Shown here: piece after piece, positions 10,734 through 22,705 of the stretch
Position numbering within the stretch: the first letter of the stretch is position 1
How the letters are laid out: each line of letters begins with the position of its first letter
Source: Macrobrachium rosenbergii
Taxonomy: Eukaryota; Arthropoda; Malacostraca; Decapoda; Palaemonidae
Assembly: GCF_040412425.1 (NCBI RefSeq)
Contig: NC_089762.1
Coordinates: 20,389,147 to 20,453,146, forward strand
DNA length: 64,000 nucleotides
Reading direction: 5' to 3'
Position numbers and translations under genes: made by a program
Notes under the pieces: generated by a model
Databases searched by the model: none
Told to the model about the DNA's origin: nothing
Seen by the model: the letters and a program-made list of their open reading frames with translations, nothing else

Positions 10734-12387
10734 TCATATTTGGGGGTTTTTTCATATTTGGGGTAATGGATCATCTATAAAATGTCATAATGTTTATGTC
10801 AATTTGTAATTTCTTATTTTCTGTAAACATCTTTTTTTACAGATTTCATGTAAAACATAAGCGCCTGTTGAATATACCGTGTATGTATTAGTACTGTTGA
10901 ATAGCTAACCAGGATGTTTTGGCCTGTGATCCTAGGAATATCTTGCATCAAAACTCTCTTGATGTTTGCATAGTAAGTATTATGATAAATTCCTGTTTTA
11001 GTGTTTTCATAGTCCTTCACTCATATTTTTTTATAAATGTGTGTTAAGGGAAAAAGTGATTTTGTATCCAAGTAAATATTAAAGTTTTGGAAAGGTACAG
11101 TAAGATCCAAGTTAACATCTGAAAGGTAATAATTCTTATAGGTAATTTAGCCATCGCAAAAGATAAAATGGGTTCAGTCATCAGCTTGTTATCATTTTGG
11201 CTGAGATGTTTCTACCTCATTTAGTGTAACTGGTGTTTGTTTATTAAGAGTTCATCCTTAACTACTTAACAGTATGGTATGGTTTTGTTTAAAGATAGTG
11301 CTAACACAAGAATCCTGCTGTTGGTGGTATATTTATCCTTTGCTTTACAACGCTTGAGAAAGAGAATTCATGAGGTGGAGATTGTGATCTCCAGTAACTG
11401 ATAACAAGGAAGGCTTGAAAAAATTCATATGTATATGAAATTTGTGAATGAATTATAATTACATGAGAGGTATCATAGCAAAGTGCTATCAACATTTGTA
11501 AATTATAGTACTGTATAGTCAAATTAGTGAAGTTGGTCAAAAGTAGAGGTCTTTTACTGACCCAAAACCATAATTATTTTCCTCCTCACCATCTCTTTAG
11601 GAAAAGCAGTGTCACAATGTCTGAATTGATATTTTCATTTTAGCAATGATTTAATTACAGTGATGGTTCAACTATAGTTGCAATATTAATTAATTGCAGT
11701 TACACAAATATTGTTTGGTTGTTAAAGCTCGTTAATGATGTAGTTAAGGTGTGCTTGGTGAGTAAGAGTGGGGAAGGGAGTCCCAGCCAATCACAAGGCT
11801 GACAGCTTTTTTTTTTTTTTTTTGCTGTTGTTGAGTAAATAAATCACTACTCTACAATAAGGAACTTTAACTGGTTTTTGGAGCTCTTCATCTTTGGTGA
11901 TATTTTGTCTTCCTTGTAAAAGTTCTTTTTGAGAATGGCTATGAATAACAAAAGATATGACTCATTGTGATGTCCTTAGCATGAGTATGTGTGAGTGTGT
12001 ATGGTAGATTCATGTTTATGCATAACATTGATCATCATACATTCCTTCCATCACAAATACTGGCACCTTTGTGCTTAAAGTGATAGCATAGGAGCCAGTG
12101 GCAGGGATAGTCTCATATGGCCTTGGATCCTTGCATGTAATTAAACTAAGAGGTGGAAGTTTTCTATTTCTTTCCTTATCACTATTATATTTCATTAGCT
12201 TTCTCACAAGATGCTGTTCAACCTCTTAAACTACTACTACTTAGTTCAGCTTTCTCACGAGATGCTGTTCAACCTCTTAAAGTACTACTACTCAGTTCAT
12301 ATGTGGGGTTTTCCCCCAGTTGCTCCTTCAGCTCCTTTTACTGAATTTACTTTTATTTTTTCTTGCTATCCAACCTCTCTAACTCCC
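10734..12387. other. AT-rich DNA without a recognisable gene
   Basis: No coding region or named repeat was recognised. It contains an 18-20 base T-run at about 11803-11822 preceded by GACAGC, which could be the poly(A) end of an inverted retro-insertion, and a two-copy tandem duplication at 12194-12300. Confidence 0.5.
12194..12300. repeat. Two-copy tandem duplication, ~53-bp unit
   Basis: The unit AGCTTTCTCACAAGATGCTG followed by TTCAACCTCTTAAACTACTACTACT..GTTC occurs twice in succession, with only a few substitutions (CACAAG/CACGAG, AAACTA/AAAGTA). Confidence 0.85.
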
Positions 12388-14986
12388 ATTTGTTCCAACA
12401 TAATATACAAACCGTCGGTCCTTTACATTAGGAATTACTTATGGGGAAGCTGGACACGGCTGTTAAACTCTTGAACAAGGTGGTTAGGCAGCAGCTACCA
12501 TCAGGTAGGCAGGAACACCTGCCTGCCCAGATGTAAACATTCCAGTTTGCTTTCGGCTGTCATGCTTTGCAAACGTGTTTTCGGATCTCTTTGCCTGACA
12601 GTCGTTAAGTTCTTTATTATCCCGGTGGGCTCTTTCTGCATTTTTGTGAGTATATTACATGTGTTTGATATTTATTAATACAAACCCACGATTTGTGAAA
12701 CTTGCATAAACCATCGTTCCCCTACACGTGTGTCTTGGGTTTGATGGCCAGGGTGTATCTAGAGGGGCGTAACCGAGTGGTAATGCTTCTCTTCCAGTAG
12801 CCCTTTATTTAGGTACTGAAGGCGTTCCCCTGTACGCTTGGAGATATGAGATTGGGACATAATATCTTTGCTCCCCTACATTGATTGGGACATAAAGAGT
12901 TCACTCCACTTCTTGGGCTCCTACCCTCCATGCACAAGGGCATGACTACTTCCTTTCTACTTGTGCCAAGTGTTGTTTACGCCGCCTGTGCTATAGAGTT
13001 GCGGGGGCGAGGTTGCGGGCGTCGTCGGTAAGTTTCGCTTCCACGGTGCCCTGGGTGGCCGCCCCTCCTTCCTTCTCTCTCCTTGTAGGTTCTTCCTTAT
13101 CTCTCCTTCGGTAGAGAGCTCTCTCTTTCACCCTCTTCGCTTGCTCATCGGGCAAAGACAGCAAGGGGGGGGAGGTCGTGGGCAGTCGGGCGACCTCTTC
13201 TAAGGGGCCTCTTCTCGCTGTGTAGGGCAGTTCCCTTTGTAGCGAGAGGAGTCTCCCTCTACTAATCATCTTAGCTTTTTCTTTCAGGTTGACAGTGAGC
13301 ATCGCAGGCACAGCAGTAGTTGGCTGGATATCTCAGTTGGGATATCTTTGCATGAAGGAGTCCCGACATTCATTCAGTGTTGATTCGGGATCGACCACAG
13401 TATCTGGTTGGAATGGCATAGTTCCACATCGGGATCGTTCCGACTCTGTTCCCGCCGATGTGGATCGATCGCTGTCATTGCTACCTTCATGTATGCTGTG
13501 GCACTGCCGCTGGCATATCTGTGGTCCATCTGCTCCTGCTGTTTCCTGTGTTATGCGCCTGTTGACTTGACAACAGACTCTAGGCGGCTCTTCCTGGTCT
13601 CCTGCCACAACCATTCTGATTGTTCCTGTCGCTGCTGGTGACTTTCATGTGACGTTCCTGGCTGTTGCGGTAGCTCCTGCCTTCCAAACCGTTTCTGTAG
13701 CTCCTGCATTGGCTGTCCTGATTGTGCCTGCTGCTTCTCCTGGTGGTCGTGTCCTGGGCCGCTTCCGTTGTGATCCTGCTTAGCTGCCTTGGAGATTATG
13801 ATGTTTCATGTCCACCATCCTGTAGAAGTTGTCGGAGTGAAGGTGAAGGAAGTCGCCCTGTCGAAGTAGCCACCGTCTTCTTTAACTTATCTTCGATTTC
13901 GTCTTCTGCTGCCTCTTCCCTTCCTCTCCCGAGGTTCGAGGGGGTCCCGGGAACCGGATAGACCTCCGTCGGCCGAAGGAGAGGATGGCTGCTTCTTCCC
14001 CCTTGATGTCCTTGGACGTATAGGGACTGCCTCCTTCGGGTTCGGGAACTGATTCGCATACTCCTTGGGTTTTGTGTTTCAGGAGCCGCAGGCCCGCAGA
14101 CCTTGGTTTGCGATCCCGTTCCCAGTCCTAGAGGTTCCGCCTCTAAGACAGGCTGCTTTGGGCACTTGTTCACGAGCCACTTCGAGTGTTTGAGATTCCA
14201 TGGAATATTGAGTCTCCCGATCTGGCCTGGAGAGTACTGTCCCCGGCCCAGTTTGGGAGCAGTGCAAGAGAAAGGGCTGGGGCATCCAGGTGTCTCAGCT
14301 CTTCCTTCCAGCACTACAAGCGCTCCCCAAGTGCTTACCAGTGCTCAGTCGGGTTCCCAGGCTGGTGTCTTGATCCTGTCGGTTCGAACCCCATAAGAAG
14401 CAGGGAAGAGATTCCCTTTGGGAGTCCTGTGGGACTTCTAAGGGAATGCTCTCTTCTGGGAGACAAGTTTCTCTCGTTGGCTCTTCCCGCCCTCGGGTGG
14501 GAACAGATTCGCATTCTCCTCTGGGGTCTCGCATTTTGGGGGCTGTGAGAGTGTGGCCTCGAGGCCGCGCCCCCCACTGCCAGTCTTAGAAGTCTGCATC
14601 TAAGACTGGTTCTGTGCTTGACCCCTTTTGATTTCTTAGGAAACCGAAAGCAACCACTCTCAATTTTTTGGAGGCTTGTAGGGCGCTTGAACTCTATGAA
14701 TCACAAGCGCTCTCCTGACAAGAGGCACAAGACAAGAGAAAGTGCCAAGACCCCCAGGTGTCTGGGTGCTGAGACGCCAGGTGTCTTGATACTGCCCGCC
14801 AGCTGCTTCGGTTGCTTGGCCGGGTTTCATCCTCGTGTCTTGAACCTTAGGTTCGAGCATGTAGGTTGGCAGACACAGAGTTCCCCTTTGAACCTTCTTC
14901 TCGAGGGGCCTCGGCCTTGAAGGAGTTTAGAGTTCGGGAAACTAGCGCTAGTTCACAGCAGATGAGTTCTGCCCTGTCCATTCCAA

Positions 14987-15775
14987 TTGTGTTCGCGCGA
15001 TCGGCCCGGCTTGGCTCAGCTCGGCTTGCTTGGCTTTCCCACCCCGCCCAGCCCCTGGTCGCGCTTGCAAGACTGGCTCAGCTTGCCTTGCCTGCCTCCC
15101 AGCCCACCGCATACCACCCAGCTGGATCGCGTTTGTGTGATTGGCTCGGTTCATTGCGGCTCGGCTCGGCCCCACTGTTTTTCCAAATCGGGTTCTCAGC
15201 TCTGTTCGAGTGAACTTTCTGCTCTTCCCAGGAAAGCGCTTTGCTCTGGCACAAGCGCTCTTCTTCACCCGTGTGGCAATATTCACCTTCGCTTGTGTAT
15301 CGCTCATGGTCCACCTCTCCTGCTGGTCTTACTGGCAGGACGGGTAGGGGTATTCTTTCTCCTTACCTGTTCTCTTTTCCTCTCAGTTGTTCTGAGAGGT
15401 ATGAGACGGACAGAGAGAGCTCTGACGAATTTGTCTTCGGAGTTTGGCTGCTTGGCATACTTTGGATGTCGGTCCCCCGATTGTCTCGTAGTACAACCAG
15501 GTAGCCGAGGAGGGTTTCTTGGGATCTGTCAAGGTCTCCCTCCAAGGAGAGAGGTACAGGAGTTTCGCGCTTTGGAAGCAGCATGGTCTTCCTCTTCAAG
15601 TTGCGATCACTCTTGTTTTTCTGAGAACTTCATGCCGATGCGTCAGCACAAGGATCCCCGGGACAGGACCACGGTTGCCCCAATGAACAATCTTCGTCAC
15701 TCCCAACCCTTGTTGTTCTTGAGGGGCCGAGAGCTTGGGGGCCGCCAAGGTCCTTGCTTGCGAGAGCATCCTTGA
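14987..15775 (+). CDS. Unrecognised 262-codon open frame inside family A copy 3
   Basis: This is the counterpart of the 2365-3240 minus-strand frame. Shared segments are the IAHGPPLLLVLLAG..VGV.FLLTCSLF region (hydrophobic, about residues 105-140 here) and the following TERAL. Sequences diverge after that because the two copies carry different indels. It may be part of a decayed gag/RT polyprotein or a chance open frame; I assign no function. Confidence 0.25.
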   Translation: MCSRDRPGLAQLGLLGFPTPPSPWSRLQDWLSLPCLPPSPPHTTQLDRVCVIGSVHCGSARPHCFSKSGSQLCSSELSALPRKALCSGTSALLHPCGNIHLRLCIAHGPPLLLVLLAGRVGVFFLLTCSLFLSVVLRGMRRTERALTNLSSEFGCLAYFGCRSPDCLVVQPGSRGGFLGICQGLPPRREVQEFRALEAAWSSSSSCDHSCFSENFMPMRQHKDPRDRTTVAPMNNLRHSQPLLFLRGRELGGRQGPCLREHP

Positions 15776-16904
15776 CCAAATGAATAGTTTTCTTCGGACA
15801 AGGAGTTCATTCAGATTGAGACACCAAGTTCTTCCCTGCCTTGACAGAGTACGAATTCTTCTTGCCCTGAAGGGGTCTTGCTGACTGCAGGTTGTTCTGA
15901 CTCTGCCTCACCTGGACTAGGTTCTCTCTCTGCTTCTCCTTGTCGTGAAGGGTATTCTCTTCCGCAACGAGAGGCGTTGATCTTGGAGGGGACCTGCTGG
16001 TTTCTTCCAGGCAGTCTCCTGATGGATCCACGATCCTTTGCTTTTAGGCTTTCTCTCCTTGGATACGACCATTCCTAGAAAGAAAACTGCCTTCTGGAGA
16101 CTGGTCCTCTCCAGGAGTGGGTCTTCCTATACCAGACAGCAATCTGTAGGCAATTCTGGTGCTAAGAAGAAGGACTTTGTCCTAATTTGGATCTCTGGTT
16201 TCGTGAGTCCCGAGTTGGCTCAACCCTTAGAAACGAACCTTTACTTGGTTCTGCCTTTCTCTTTAAGAGATTTGCCAGATACCGTGGTAATCAAGGTTTG
16301 TACCAGGCCACTGCCTTGTCCTTTGGACAATGACCAAGACCTTTGGGTTAGCCATCTCTGTTTGACCCTGAGTTCAAGCCAGCCCCCCTCAACTCCCAAG
16401 AGGTCCCAGGCTTCGGAAGAAGATCGCGGAACACGTAGCCCTCTTCTTCCCTTCTGGGAAAGTGCGCATAACTGTGTCTCTTTCCACCCTCTTTTCCATA
16501 AGGGAAGAGGGCAGAAGGGAAGAGAGAAAGAAGTGTCGACCGGGAAGAAGTCCTCCTACTGCAGATGCCTGGATGAAATGACACATCGAGTTTCTGGAGC
16601 TGGCAGGAACATTGACGAGACCTCGGAATGGATTCCTTCAGAAGTATCTATTTCCCTTGGGTCTCGGCAATTCTTTTCATCAAACTTCCATCCCGCTTCC
16701 TCTCCCATGCTCCTGATTCGGGAAATGCCAGCCTGCCTAGAGCTAATTGTCTTGGTATCCTGTCATCTTGTAGAAGCTTCCCCATGGTGGAGAATGGAGG
16801 TCTGCTTCCATTCCTCCATCCTTCTTTCCTCTTCAAAATATGAGGAAAGAGTTAGGCTAATGCGTGATTGAAGGAACCTTCAAATGTGCTTGCATAATCC
16901 CTTT

Positions 16905-17115
16905 ACATCGTGTATCTACTTCTGGATTCACTGATCGAGGAATAGGCGCACACCTGTAAGACTTTGTCTTGAAGGTGTGTGACCGAGACAACTAATACCT
17001 TCTCATCAACATCCTGGACTCAAGGCAGCCTTTTGGCCTTCTGAGAACTCAGGATGAGTTTTGCGACACTCAGTGGTTTTGTTGAACAACAAAACCACAG
17101 TAGTGGCATTCTTCA
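16905..17115 (+). pseudogene. RNase H remnant of family A copy 3
   Basis: A fragment near TTCACTGATCGAGGAATAGG translates as FTDRGIGAHL, matching DASTEGWGAHL of copy 2. It is followed by an ILDSRQPFGLL segment matching ILELKAAFLAL, in which the catalytic Glu is lost. The matching DN motif segment is missing or unreadable. Several stops. Copy 1 has the same region on the minus strand near 1470-1640. Confidence 0.5.
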
Positions 17116-17559
17116 GCAAACAAGAGGGAATCTTTTTTTTCCTTGTTTCATCTTTCGACATTTGCAAGTACTCGAGTGTTCTGTAGTGCACTCAATAGCT
17201 CAATTAGCCAGATGCATTCCTGGTGGGGATGTATTGGTAGGCGAGCTTGGCCTTGGGTTTGAGTGTTTGGGACAGAACATGCTCCCCACTCTCACGAAGA
17301 TTCATAAAGAGACTGCTTGTCTGAGAGATCCCTACTGTCTTTCTGTTGCCTCACTGCACAATAAAGTTGGTAGTTTTCTCGCTCCTTCGTACCAGACCGA
17401 GGGGCCACTACGGTGAGGCATGATGTTTTATTGGGAAAAATCAATATCTACGTTTTTCCCTCCGCAATTCTGTTTCGCTAGGGGTTCACAAGCATTGTTC
17501 ACTCCGAGTCACAGACAAATGCTGGAAGACTTCGCCTTTTGCCTGACCTGATAGCTCTC

Positions 17560-18660
17560 CTTCCGAGGCATCAAGAAGAGTTCTGCTTGGCCCAACCTCC
17601 TGTAGCAGCTTATAATACAAAAAGCAGTTCTTCAGGCAGTGTATCCCCGTGTGTTCAGGACTGGGAGACCTTCCAGCTTTCCTTTCAAGCATAGGCTTTC
17701 TCACCAAGCGGCAACGGATATAGCTGGGTATCTCTTGAAGTCCTCTGCAACACTGTCCCAGGGACTGGATCCGTCTTCGCTGTTGGGTGTCGTTGACGGA
17801 ACTTCTTCTTGGGTCAGAGTCGCTCTTCAAGTCTGGACTTCCTCGTCTTCTCCGCCGAGGGTTGCTTCTCTCCCTTTCATTTGTAAAGAACATAGGTCCT
17901 TGCAACCTAGTCTTCCATCTGAAGTAGCCTTCTTCTCCTCAGTTGAGATTTAGCTACGGATGAGAGGCTTCTTCGGTCTTGCTGTCCCAGGGAACTGTTC
18001 CCTGGGTGGCATGTGACTCTTATTTAGGGTTCCTGTCCTGTGCTCTGCATGCGCCCTTACGAAAGTCGTCGGATAGAGATGTGCCCTCTTTGGACTATCT
18101 CTCATCTCGCTCCGGCCTTGGCACAGAAGATGGAAGAACAGGTGAAGGGGATCAATACCTTGACTCATTCTTGTATGTCGTAAGTGGACTCTGAATCCAT
18201 TGGCATCTGTTGTTGGGTTTGAGCCCTTCTTGTTCCCCTCCTCCTTGGACTTTGTATCAATGATCCAGATCAGTCGTTACTTAGTCCTATTAGGGAGCTG
18301 TGGTACTTTCCGAAAAGGCTTGACATTCCTAACCTGGATGTCATCAACGTTTTCGCTGGTACTATCTCTCCCAAGGAAGAAGTGTCTAAGGACACATCTT
18401 TCTCCTGGCTTCGTGAAGCGATCGAAGGAGTACTCGACAGCTGGCAACGACGATGCCAGTACTTTCCACCCAAGAGCTCACGAAGTCAATAGCTTGGTCC
18501 ATCCCTCATATTCCGGAAGTTCCTGTCGGTCAGGAAGCAAGATGTGGTCTCGTAGATCACACCCTTGTCTTCCTGTGGTCTTGCCCACAGGCCCTTTGAA
18601 ACTTTTTTCCTTGGCCCTGCCGTGGCTGCTCGACAAGTTGCGTTTTCTTACCCGGCTCCT
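17560..18660 (+). pseudogene. Tyrosine recombinase remnant of family A copy 3
   Basis: The segment KHRLSHQAATDIAGYLLKSS (about 17688-17747) matches RARGFSGHAATEMVGYLRRT of copy 2. CCPRELFPGWHVTLI (about 17980-18025) matches CPPRELRPLAWYVTFI. VLSLPRKKCLRTHLSPGFVK (about 18355-18415) matches LVLARPRKKCSRTRSLCGFV. Copy 1 retains the same blocks in reverse at 28-243 and 622-981. Many stops and frameshifts; no catalytic tetrad can be assembled. Confidence 0.6.
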
Positions 18661-19189
18661 TTAAGAGGACTAGTAGCATCTCACCTAAGGTTTTGGTTCT
18701 GGAAGTGAGAAGGATACCGAGAGTGAGTGGCCTCTCTTCCTGCTCCTCCATCCCCGTCCTCCTACTTCTCCTCCTTCGGGATGAGAATAGGGCTCAAACC
18801 AATAATTGCTGGATCTGGCATCTGATGCGGTAAGACTACACATCGAGCTCCTGTTCTATTTTTCTTGTAGAATCATAGAAGCAATTCTGCTCCTTCCTCT
18901 AGCAAGGGAAGGAAGGAAGGAGAGACTGGCAATAAGGGAAACCCTATCTCGGGTTTTCCTTACTGCCTTCTACTAAGATTCTTCCAGCCTATTTCGTATG
19001 AATTACGTTTCCTCACTCTTGCGAAAAGGTCCAGTATCTGACATTTGATCTTGCAGTTCCTACACTCCGATCAATATGTCAGAGGCACGGTACTCCTCCT
19101 AGCTCCTTCAACCAGGAGGAGTATCCCAGGTGTGCAGAACTCCAGTCAGTTCAAGAGACTCAGTCAGATTCCTCCCTCCAACCAGTGAA

Positions 19190-19494
19190 CCTTCCTACTG
19201 TAAAGGACTGATGGTTTGTTTATCGTGTCGGAACAAATCACAGTTTTTGAAAGTAAATTATATTTTTCGTAACTATACAAACCTGAGGTCCTTTACATTA
19301 CATTTTATGCCTGCCTTATGCCACCTCTCAATCTGAACCTGGGCTAAAAGGCAAACTGGAATGTTTACTTATATCTGGGCAGGCAGGTATTCCGGCCTAC
19401 CTGACGGTAGCTACTGCCATAAGTAATTCCTAATGTAAAGGACCTCAGGTTTGTATAGTTAGGAAAAATACAGTTTACTTACAAAAATTGTGAT
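19190..19494 (+). repeat. 3' terminal module of family A copy 3: terminal repeat plus hairpin
   Basis: The terminal repeat ends in CGTGTCGGAACAAAT at 19238. The hairpin arms begin AATCACAGTTTTTGAAAG (19236) and end ACTTACAAAAATTGTGAT (19494). Inside the arms are CTATACAAACCTGAGGTCC and its complement GGACCTCAGGTTTGTATAG. The centre (about 19330-19460) is an inverted relative of the 5' terminal region at 12405-12560. Confidence 0.8.
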
Positions 19495-19744
19495 CTGTTT
19501 ATGGTAAATTTCATTTAGTTTCCTTTAAAGGTGAGTGTAAATTTACATATACAGTACTGTATTGAAAACAAGCCGCTAACTGCTGACATCTCTTAAGCAG
19601 TTGTTCGTAAGAACAGACTGATAATTCGATTTGTGGTTGGTTGTGCTCGTGGCCCTAATCATTGCTCGTGGGTACAAGGACATTTCATTAATAAAAGTGC
19701 TCATGCCTCCAGTTAATCCTGGCCCCATGCACTCTTGGGTATAG

Positions 19745-20420
19745 GTTCCACTTTATTCTAGTAAAGGAAGCACAAACAACCTAAAGCAGGTTGCATTGAT
19801 ATTATCACTGTTGTAAATATATGAGGCCTTACGAACAATACCTAACTTTTGTGCAGCATTTGTTGAAGCTTTCATTAGATATTTCTCAAAAGTAAGATGT
19901 AAGTCAAAAGTTACACCTAGAATAGTTGAAACTACATACTCAATCAACAAAGTTCCATCCACATGAAGAGGAGAATGGGTTGGGAAATCTGTATGAGATC
20001 TGCTAATTACTAGTGTTTTTGTTTTACCACTGACTACACCATTCGCTGATCTGGTCCATGTCCCTATTGAGGCTGAGGGCAGCTTCATTTCTCATAAGTG
20101 GAGACTTTACTACACCCACAAGTATTGCATCATCGACATAATGAACAATCTTGTTTTCCAGGCCAACAACCATATCACTCGTGTACACTAAAAATAACAG
20201 TGGATGAAGAACACTACCTTGTGGAACTCCAGATATAATAGGTTTTGGTACCTACTCCAAGATTCTGAAGTTATAAATCAAAAGCAGCATTAAAATCTAT
20301 TTGAATTACTCCACACTCAAAACCCCTATCAAGGTTCCCTTGCAAATGGCAAGTCATGTCTAAAGTCTAAAAGAGCATCACAAGTACCTGACAGAAGAGT
20401 GGAAACCATTGCTGGTATTA
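19745..20420 (-). pseudogene. LINE reverse-transcriptase fragment (Jockey/CR1-like)
   Basis: Minus-strand translation gives, in order, GTCDALLDF, a degraded palm segment, SGVPQGSVLHPLLFLVYTSD, the catalytic region IVHYVDDAILVG (YVDD), NRDMDQISEWC, then KTKTLVISRSH and ILGVTFDLHLTFEKYLMKAS..AQKLGIVRK. This is the middle and thumb of a non-LTR reverse transcriptase. It is interrupted by frameshifts and truncated at both ends. Close relatives lie at 53780-54740 (minus) and 58730-61138 (plus), so one LINE family was active here. Confidence 0.85.
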
Positions 20421-21632
20421 TAATTATTTTCAAATCCAATATTGTAAGCTGTTGTGTTCTTATCAGCCACCCAGTAATGTGTGGAGTAGAGGGAGACTTA
20501 TGTGATGTATCACTTTGATATTTTGAGTGATGGAACTACCTCAGGGCTCAGCCTGTGGATTCCTGAGGTAGACTCATATTTACTATCTAATTGGCGGAGA
20601 GATGGACTTCACGAAAGGTATGTGGTGTCTTTAAGATATTCATGCGGTTTATGTGAATGCTTTCCTCTTCTTATATGGGCAGTTGTGATCTTCTGGTACC
20701 CTAGGACCTTCAGATAAATAGACACAGTTAATGACCCATGGCAAAGTCGCAAGACCTTAGGTTGGCTCTTTTGCCTCAAGCTTCAATAAGGTCTTACTAA
20801 CTGTAAGGCCCAAGGCAAAGCTTTAGCTTCTTCAGAACAGGCAATTGTATATTGGCTCCCAGATTGATGATCATAAGAAAAGTGGGTGGTTTTAATTGTC
20901 AGTGCCCTCTAATACCCTTGGTTGAAAAGAAGTTATTGTGTGAAAACTTAGCAAACAATGCAGTACTTGTTTTGCAAATCCCAAGGTAATTCAAATACTG
21001 AAACCTGTGGTGGCTGGACACTCAAAGCAGCTATGGTACCTTTGTTGGATTATGGAGAGGATTCCTATGAATTAAGTAATAAGGTTTAACCTTTGGAGTG
21101 GACGATTAATCACCAAAGAATAGGTTTTTTCTTTTTCTACTACCATTAATCTTTGGAAGGAATTCAAAATCAAATTGTGGGATTTTAGTAGTATAAGTAT
21201 GTTTTGTGTGTATGTGTTAAATGTATGAAATATTTGTTTATGTAACTTATATTTCATGGAAAAAATTTTTTCCCATTTTTTTTGTATTGAAGACTTTTGT
21301 TGTGTTGGCATTATATTTAAAAATCAAGCAGTCAAACATTGCCAAGAATACAGTATCTTCTAAGCCTCTCCAACTGGTATGAATTTGCTTGCATTGGGGC
21401 TTTCAAGTGAATTGTTGCAGGAGGTGAGTGTTTACATTGTATATAATCACTTCTTACCATTACCTGCCACTTTTGAAAAGGTTTTGTATTTATGGAATAA
21501 ATATTCTATACATGGATGTTGATTACATTTAAAAGAATATTACACAATTTCTGACAAGCAAATTAATTTTTATATCTTTCTCATACCATAAATGTAAGTT
21601 TGTGATTTTCATTCTAAATTTTCCCTTTTCAG
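20421..21632. other. Non-coding DNA upstream of the ALG8 exon
   Basis: No coding or repeat feature recognised over ~1.2 kb apart from AT-rich tracts. The last ~30 bases are pyrimidine-rich and end TTTCCCTTTTCAG, the splice acceptor of the following exon. If ALG8 exon 1 lies upstream of this window, this and everything from base 1 would be its first intron; I could not find exon 1 here. Confidence 0.4.
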
Positions 21633-21777
21633 CCGTTCAACTGATTTTGAAGTCCATCGAAACTGGCTTGCTATTACACACAGTTTACCTGTAAGCAAAT
21701 GGTACTATGATCACACCTCAGAATGGACTCTGGACTATCCTCCTTTGTTTGCTTGGTTTGAATTTATTTTATCTAAG
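21633..21777 (+). CDS. ALG8: ALG8 exon: dolichyl-P-Glc:Glc1Man9GlcNAc2-PP-dolichol alpha-1,3-glucosyltransferase (internal exon)
   Basis: ALG8 adds the second glucose to the lipid-linked oligosaccharide used for N-glycosylation; it is a multi-pass GT-C enzyme of the ER membrane whose first lumenal loop carries conserved acidic motifs. This 145-bp exon completes one split codon, then encodes 48 residues with [39 protein letters not shown] and ends ILSK. That is the first lumenal loop near the N-terminus. [11 protein letters not shown] and [10 protein letters not shown] are diagnostic of ALG8 rather than ALG6, which has a different spacing and an LDYPPLTAYH-type motif. Boundaries: acceptor TTTTCAG ending 21632; donor AAG/gtaatg at 21778, phase 0 at the exon end. 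The preceding exon (start codon and first membrane segment) was not found in the window. Reads without stop or frameshift, so the host gene appears intact here. Confidence 0.95.
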
Positions 21778-22705
21778 GTAATGTGTGCTGATACAGTTCA
21801 GTCTAAAGTAAGGTTATAACTTTCCGTGTGTGTTGTCCCTGTTAACTTTTTTACCATGATTTTTTTCCAGGCTTTAAATTTCCTATGTCTTAGACGGTTG
21901 TAGTTAAATGACATTGCATGACTGCCAGGTAAGTATATTGACTTGAATGCAATTTTTGAAACATTTTTTCTTGGTACAAAGCCATCATTGAATGACTGCC
22001 GTCATGTCTGTCAGGTTTCTTTTCCAACATGCTCAGAAATTTCAGCATGATACCTCCACTTCAGGCTCCTAAGTCTGTCTGCTGGCAGAAAATGGCCATT
22101 TCAAGTGTTTTCCCATTATGTCAAGCTTGGCAGGGTCAGGAGCAAGGCAAATTGCCATGTAAATGATGAGTTTATAACAAAAAATAATTTTTTCATTTCA
22201 AAAGTTTTATTCACTTTGGCACAATAAGCTTATTACTTTACTGCTACTTGAGTACCTGTTTTGGTGGGAGGAGTATTGCTGTTATTTGGACATTGTCTCT
22301 CAAGGACCTGGAGTCAGTAAAGTATTGAATGAATGTGTCCTGTGACTAATAAGGGTTCATGAATTGGGCGAATCCCATGTAAGTAAAACCATAATCTGTA
22401 CTGCCAGATTAGTAGTGGACCAAAGCACTTATTCTTCCTTTGCATGGAAACAAGTACCCCTGTTGTCCACACTGCAAAACAAGTGGTCATTATTAAGAGA
22501 AAGAGAAGGTATAGGCAGGAGCATCCTCTCTTGCCATCACCCACGAGAGGGAGAATTGAATATGTCAAAAGATATATAAGTCAGGTCCTGAAAGTAACAA
22601 CATCCTAAGGTACTTAGGAATGCCAGAGGGCAAAATTGATGACAGAAGAAATTTCCATATTTATTTAAAGGACCAAAGATGTAGATGCATCCCTAATTTC
22701 ATGAA

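Larger units (their letters stand above)
12388..19494 (+). mobile_element. DIRS-type retrotransposon, family A copy 3 (both ends present)
   Basis: Begins with the 5' terminal repeat ATTTGTTCCAACATAATATA at 12388 continuing CAAACCGTCGGTCCTTTACA. It ends with the complementary terminal repeat (TACTGTAAAGGACTGATGG.. to GTGTCGGAACAAAT, to 19238) plus a 259-bp hairpin. Total ~7.1 kb. DIRS elements are not expected to make target duplications, and none is seen. The interior follows DIRS order, with RNase H traces at about 16910-17110 and recombinase traces at 17640-18480, but all frames are riddled with stops. The front half (about 13.0-16.6 kb) is homologous to copy 1 yet shows no domain I can name. 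Confidence 0.8.

Noticed and set aside
14948..15307. Minus-strand open frame in family A copy 3 (similar one in plus strand of copy 1 at 2995-3340)
   Set aside because: Antisense to the element and driven by GC-rich GAGCC repeats; no recognised domain.
1..21632. Search for ALG8 exon 1
   Set aside because: No convincing ATG-containing exon encoding a membrane helix ending just before the YRSTDFE junction, with a donor of matching phase, was found. It probably lies upstream of the window.
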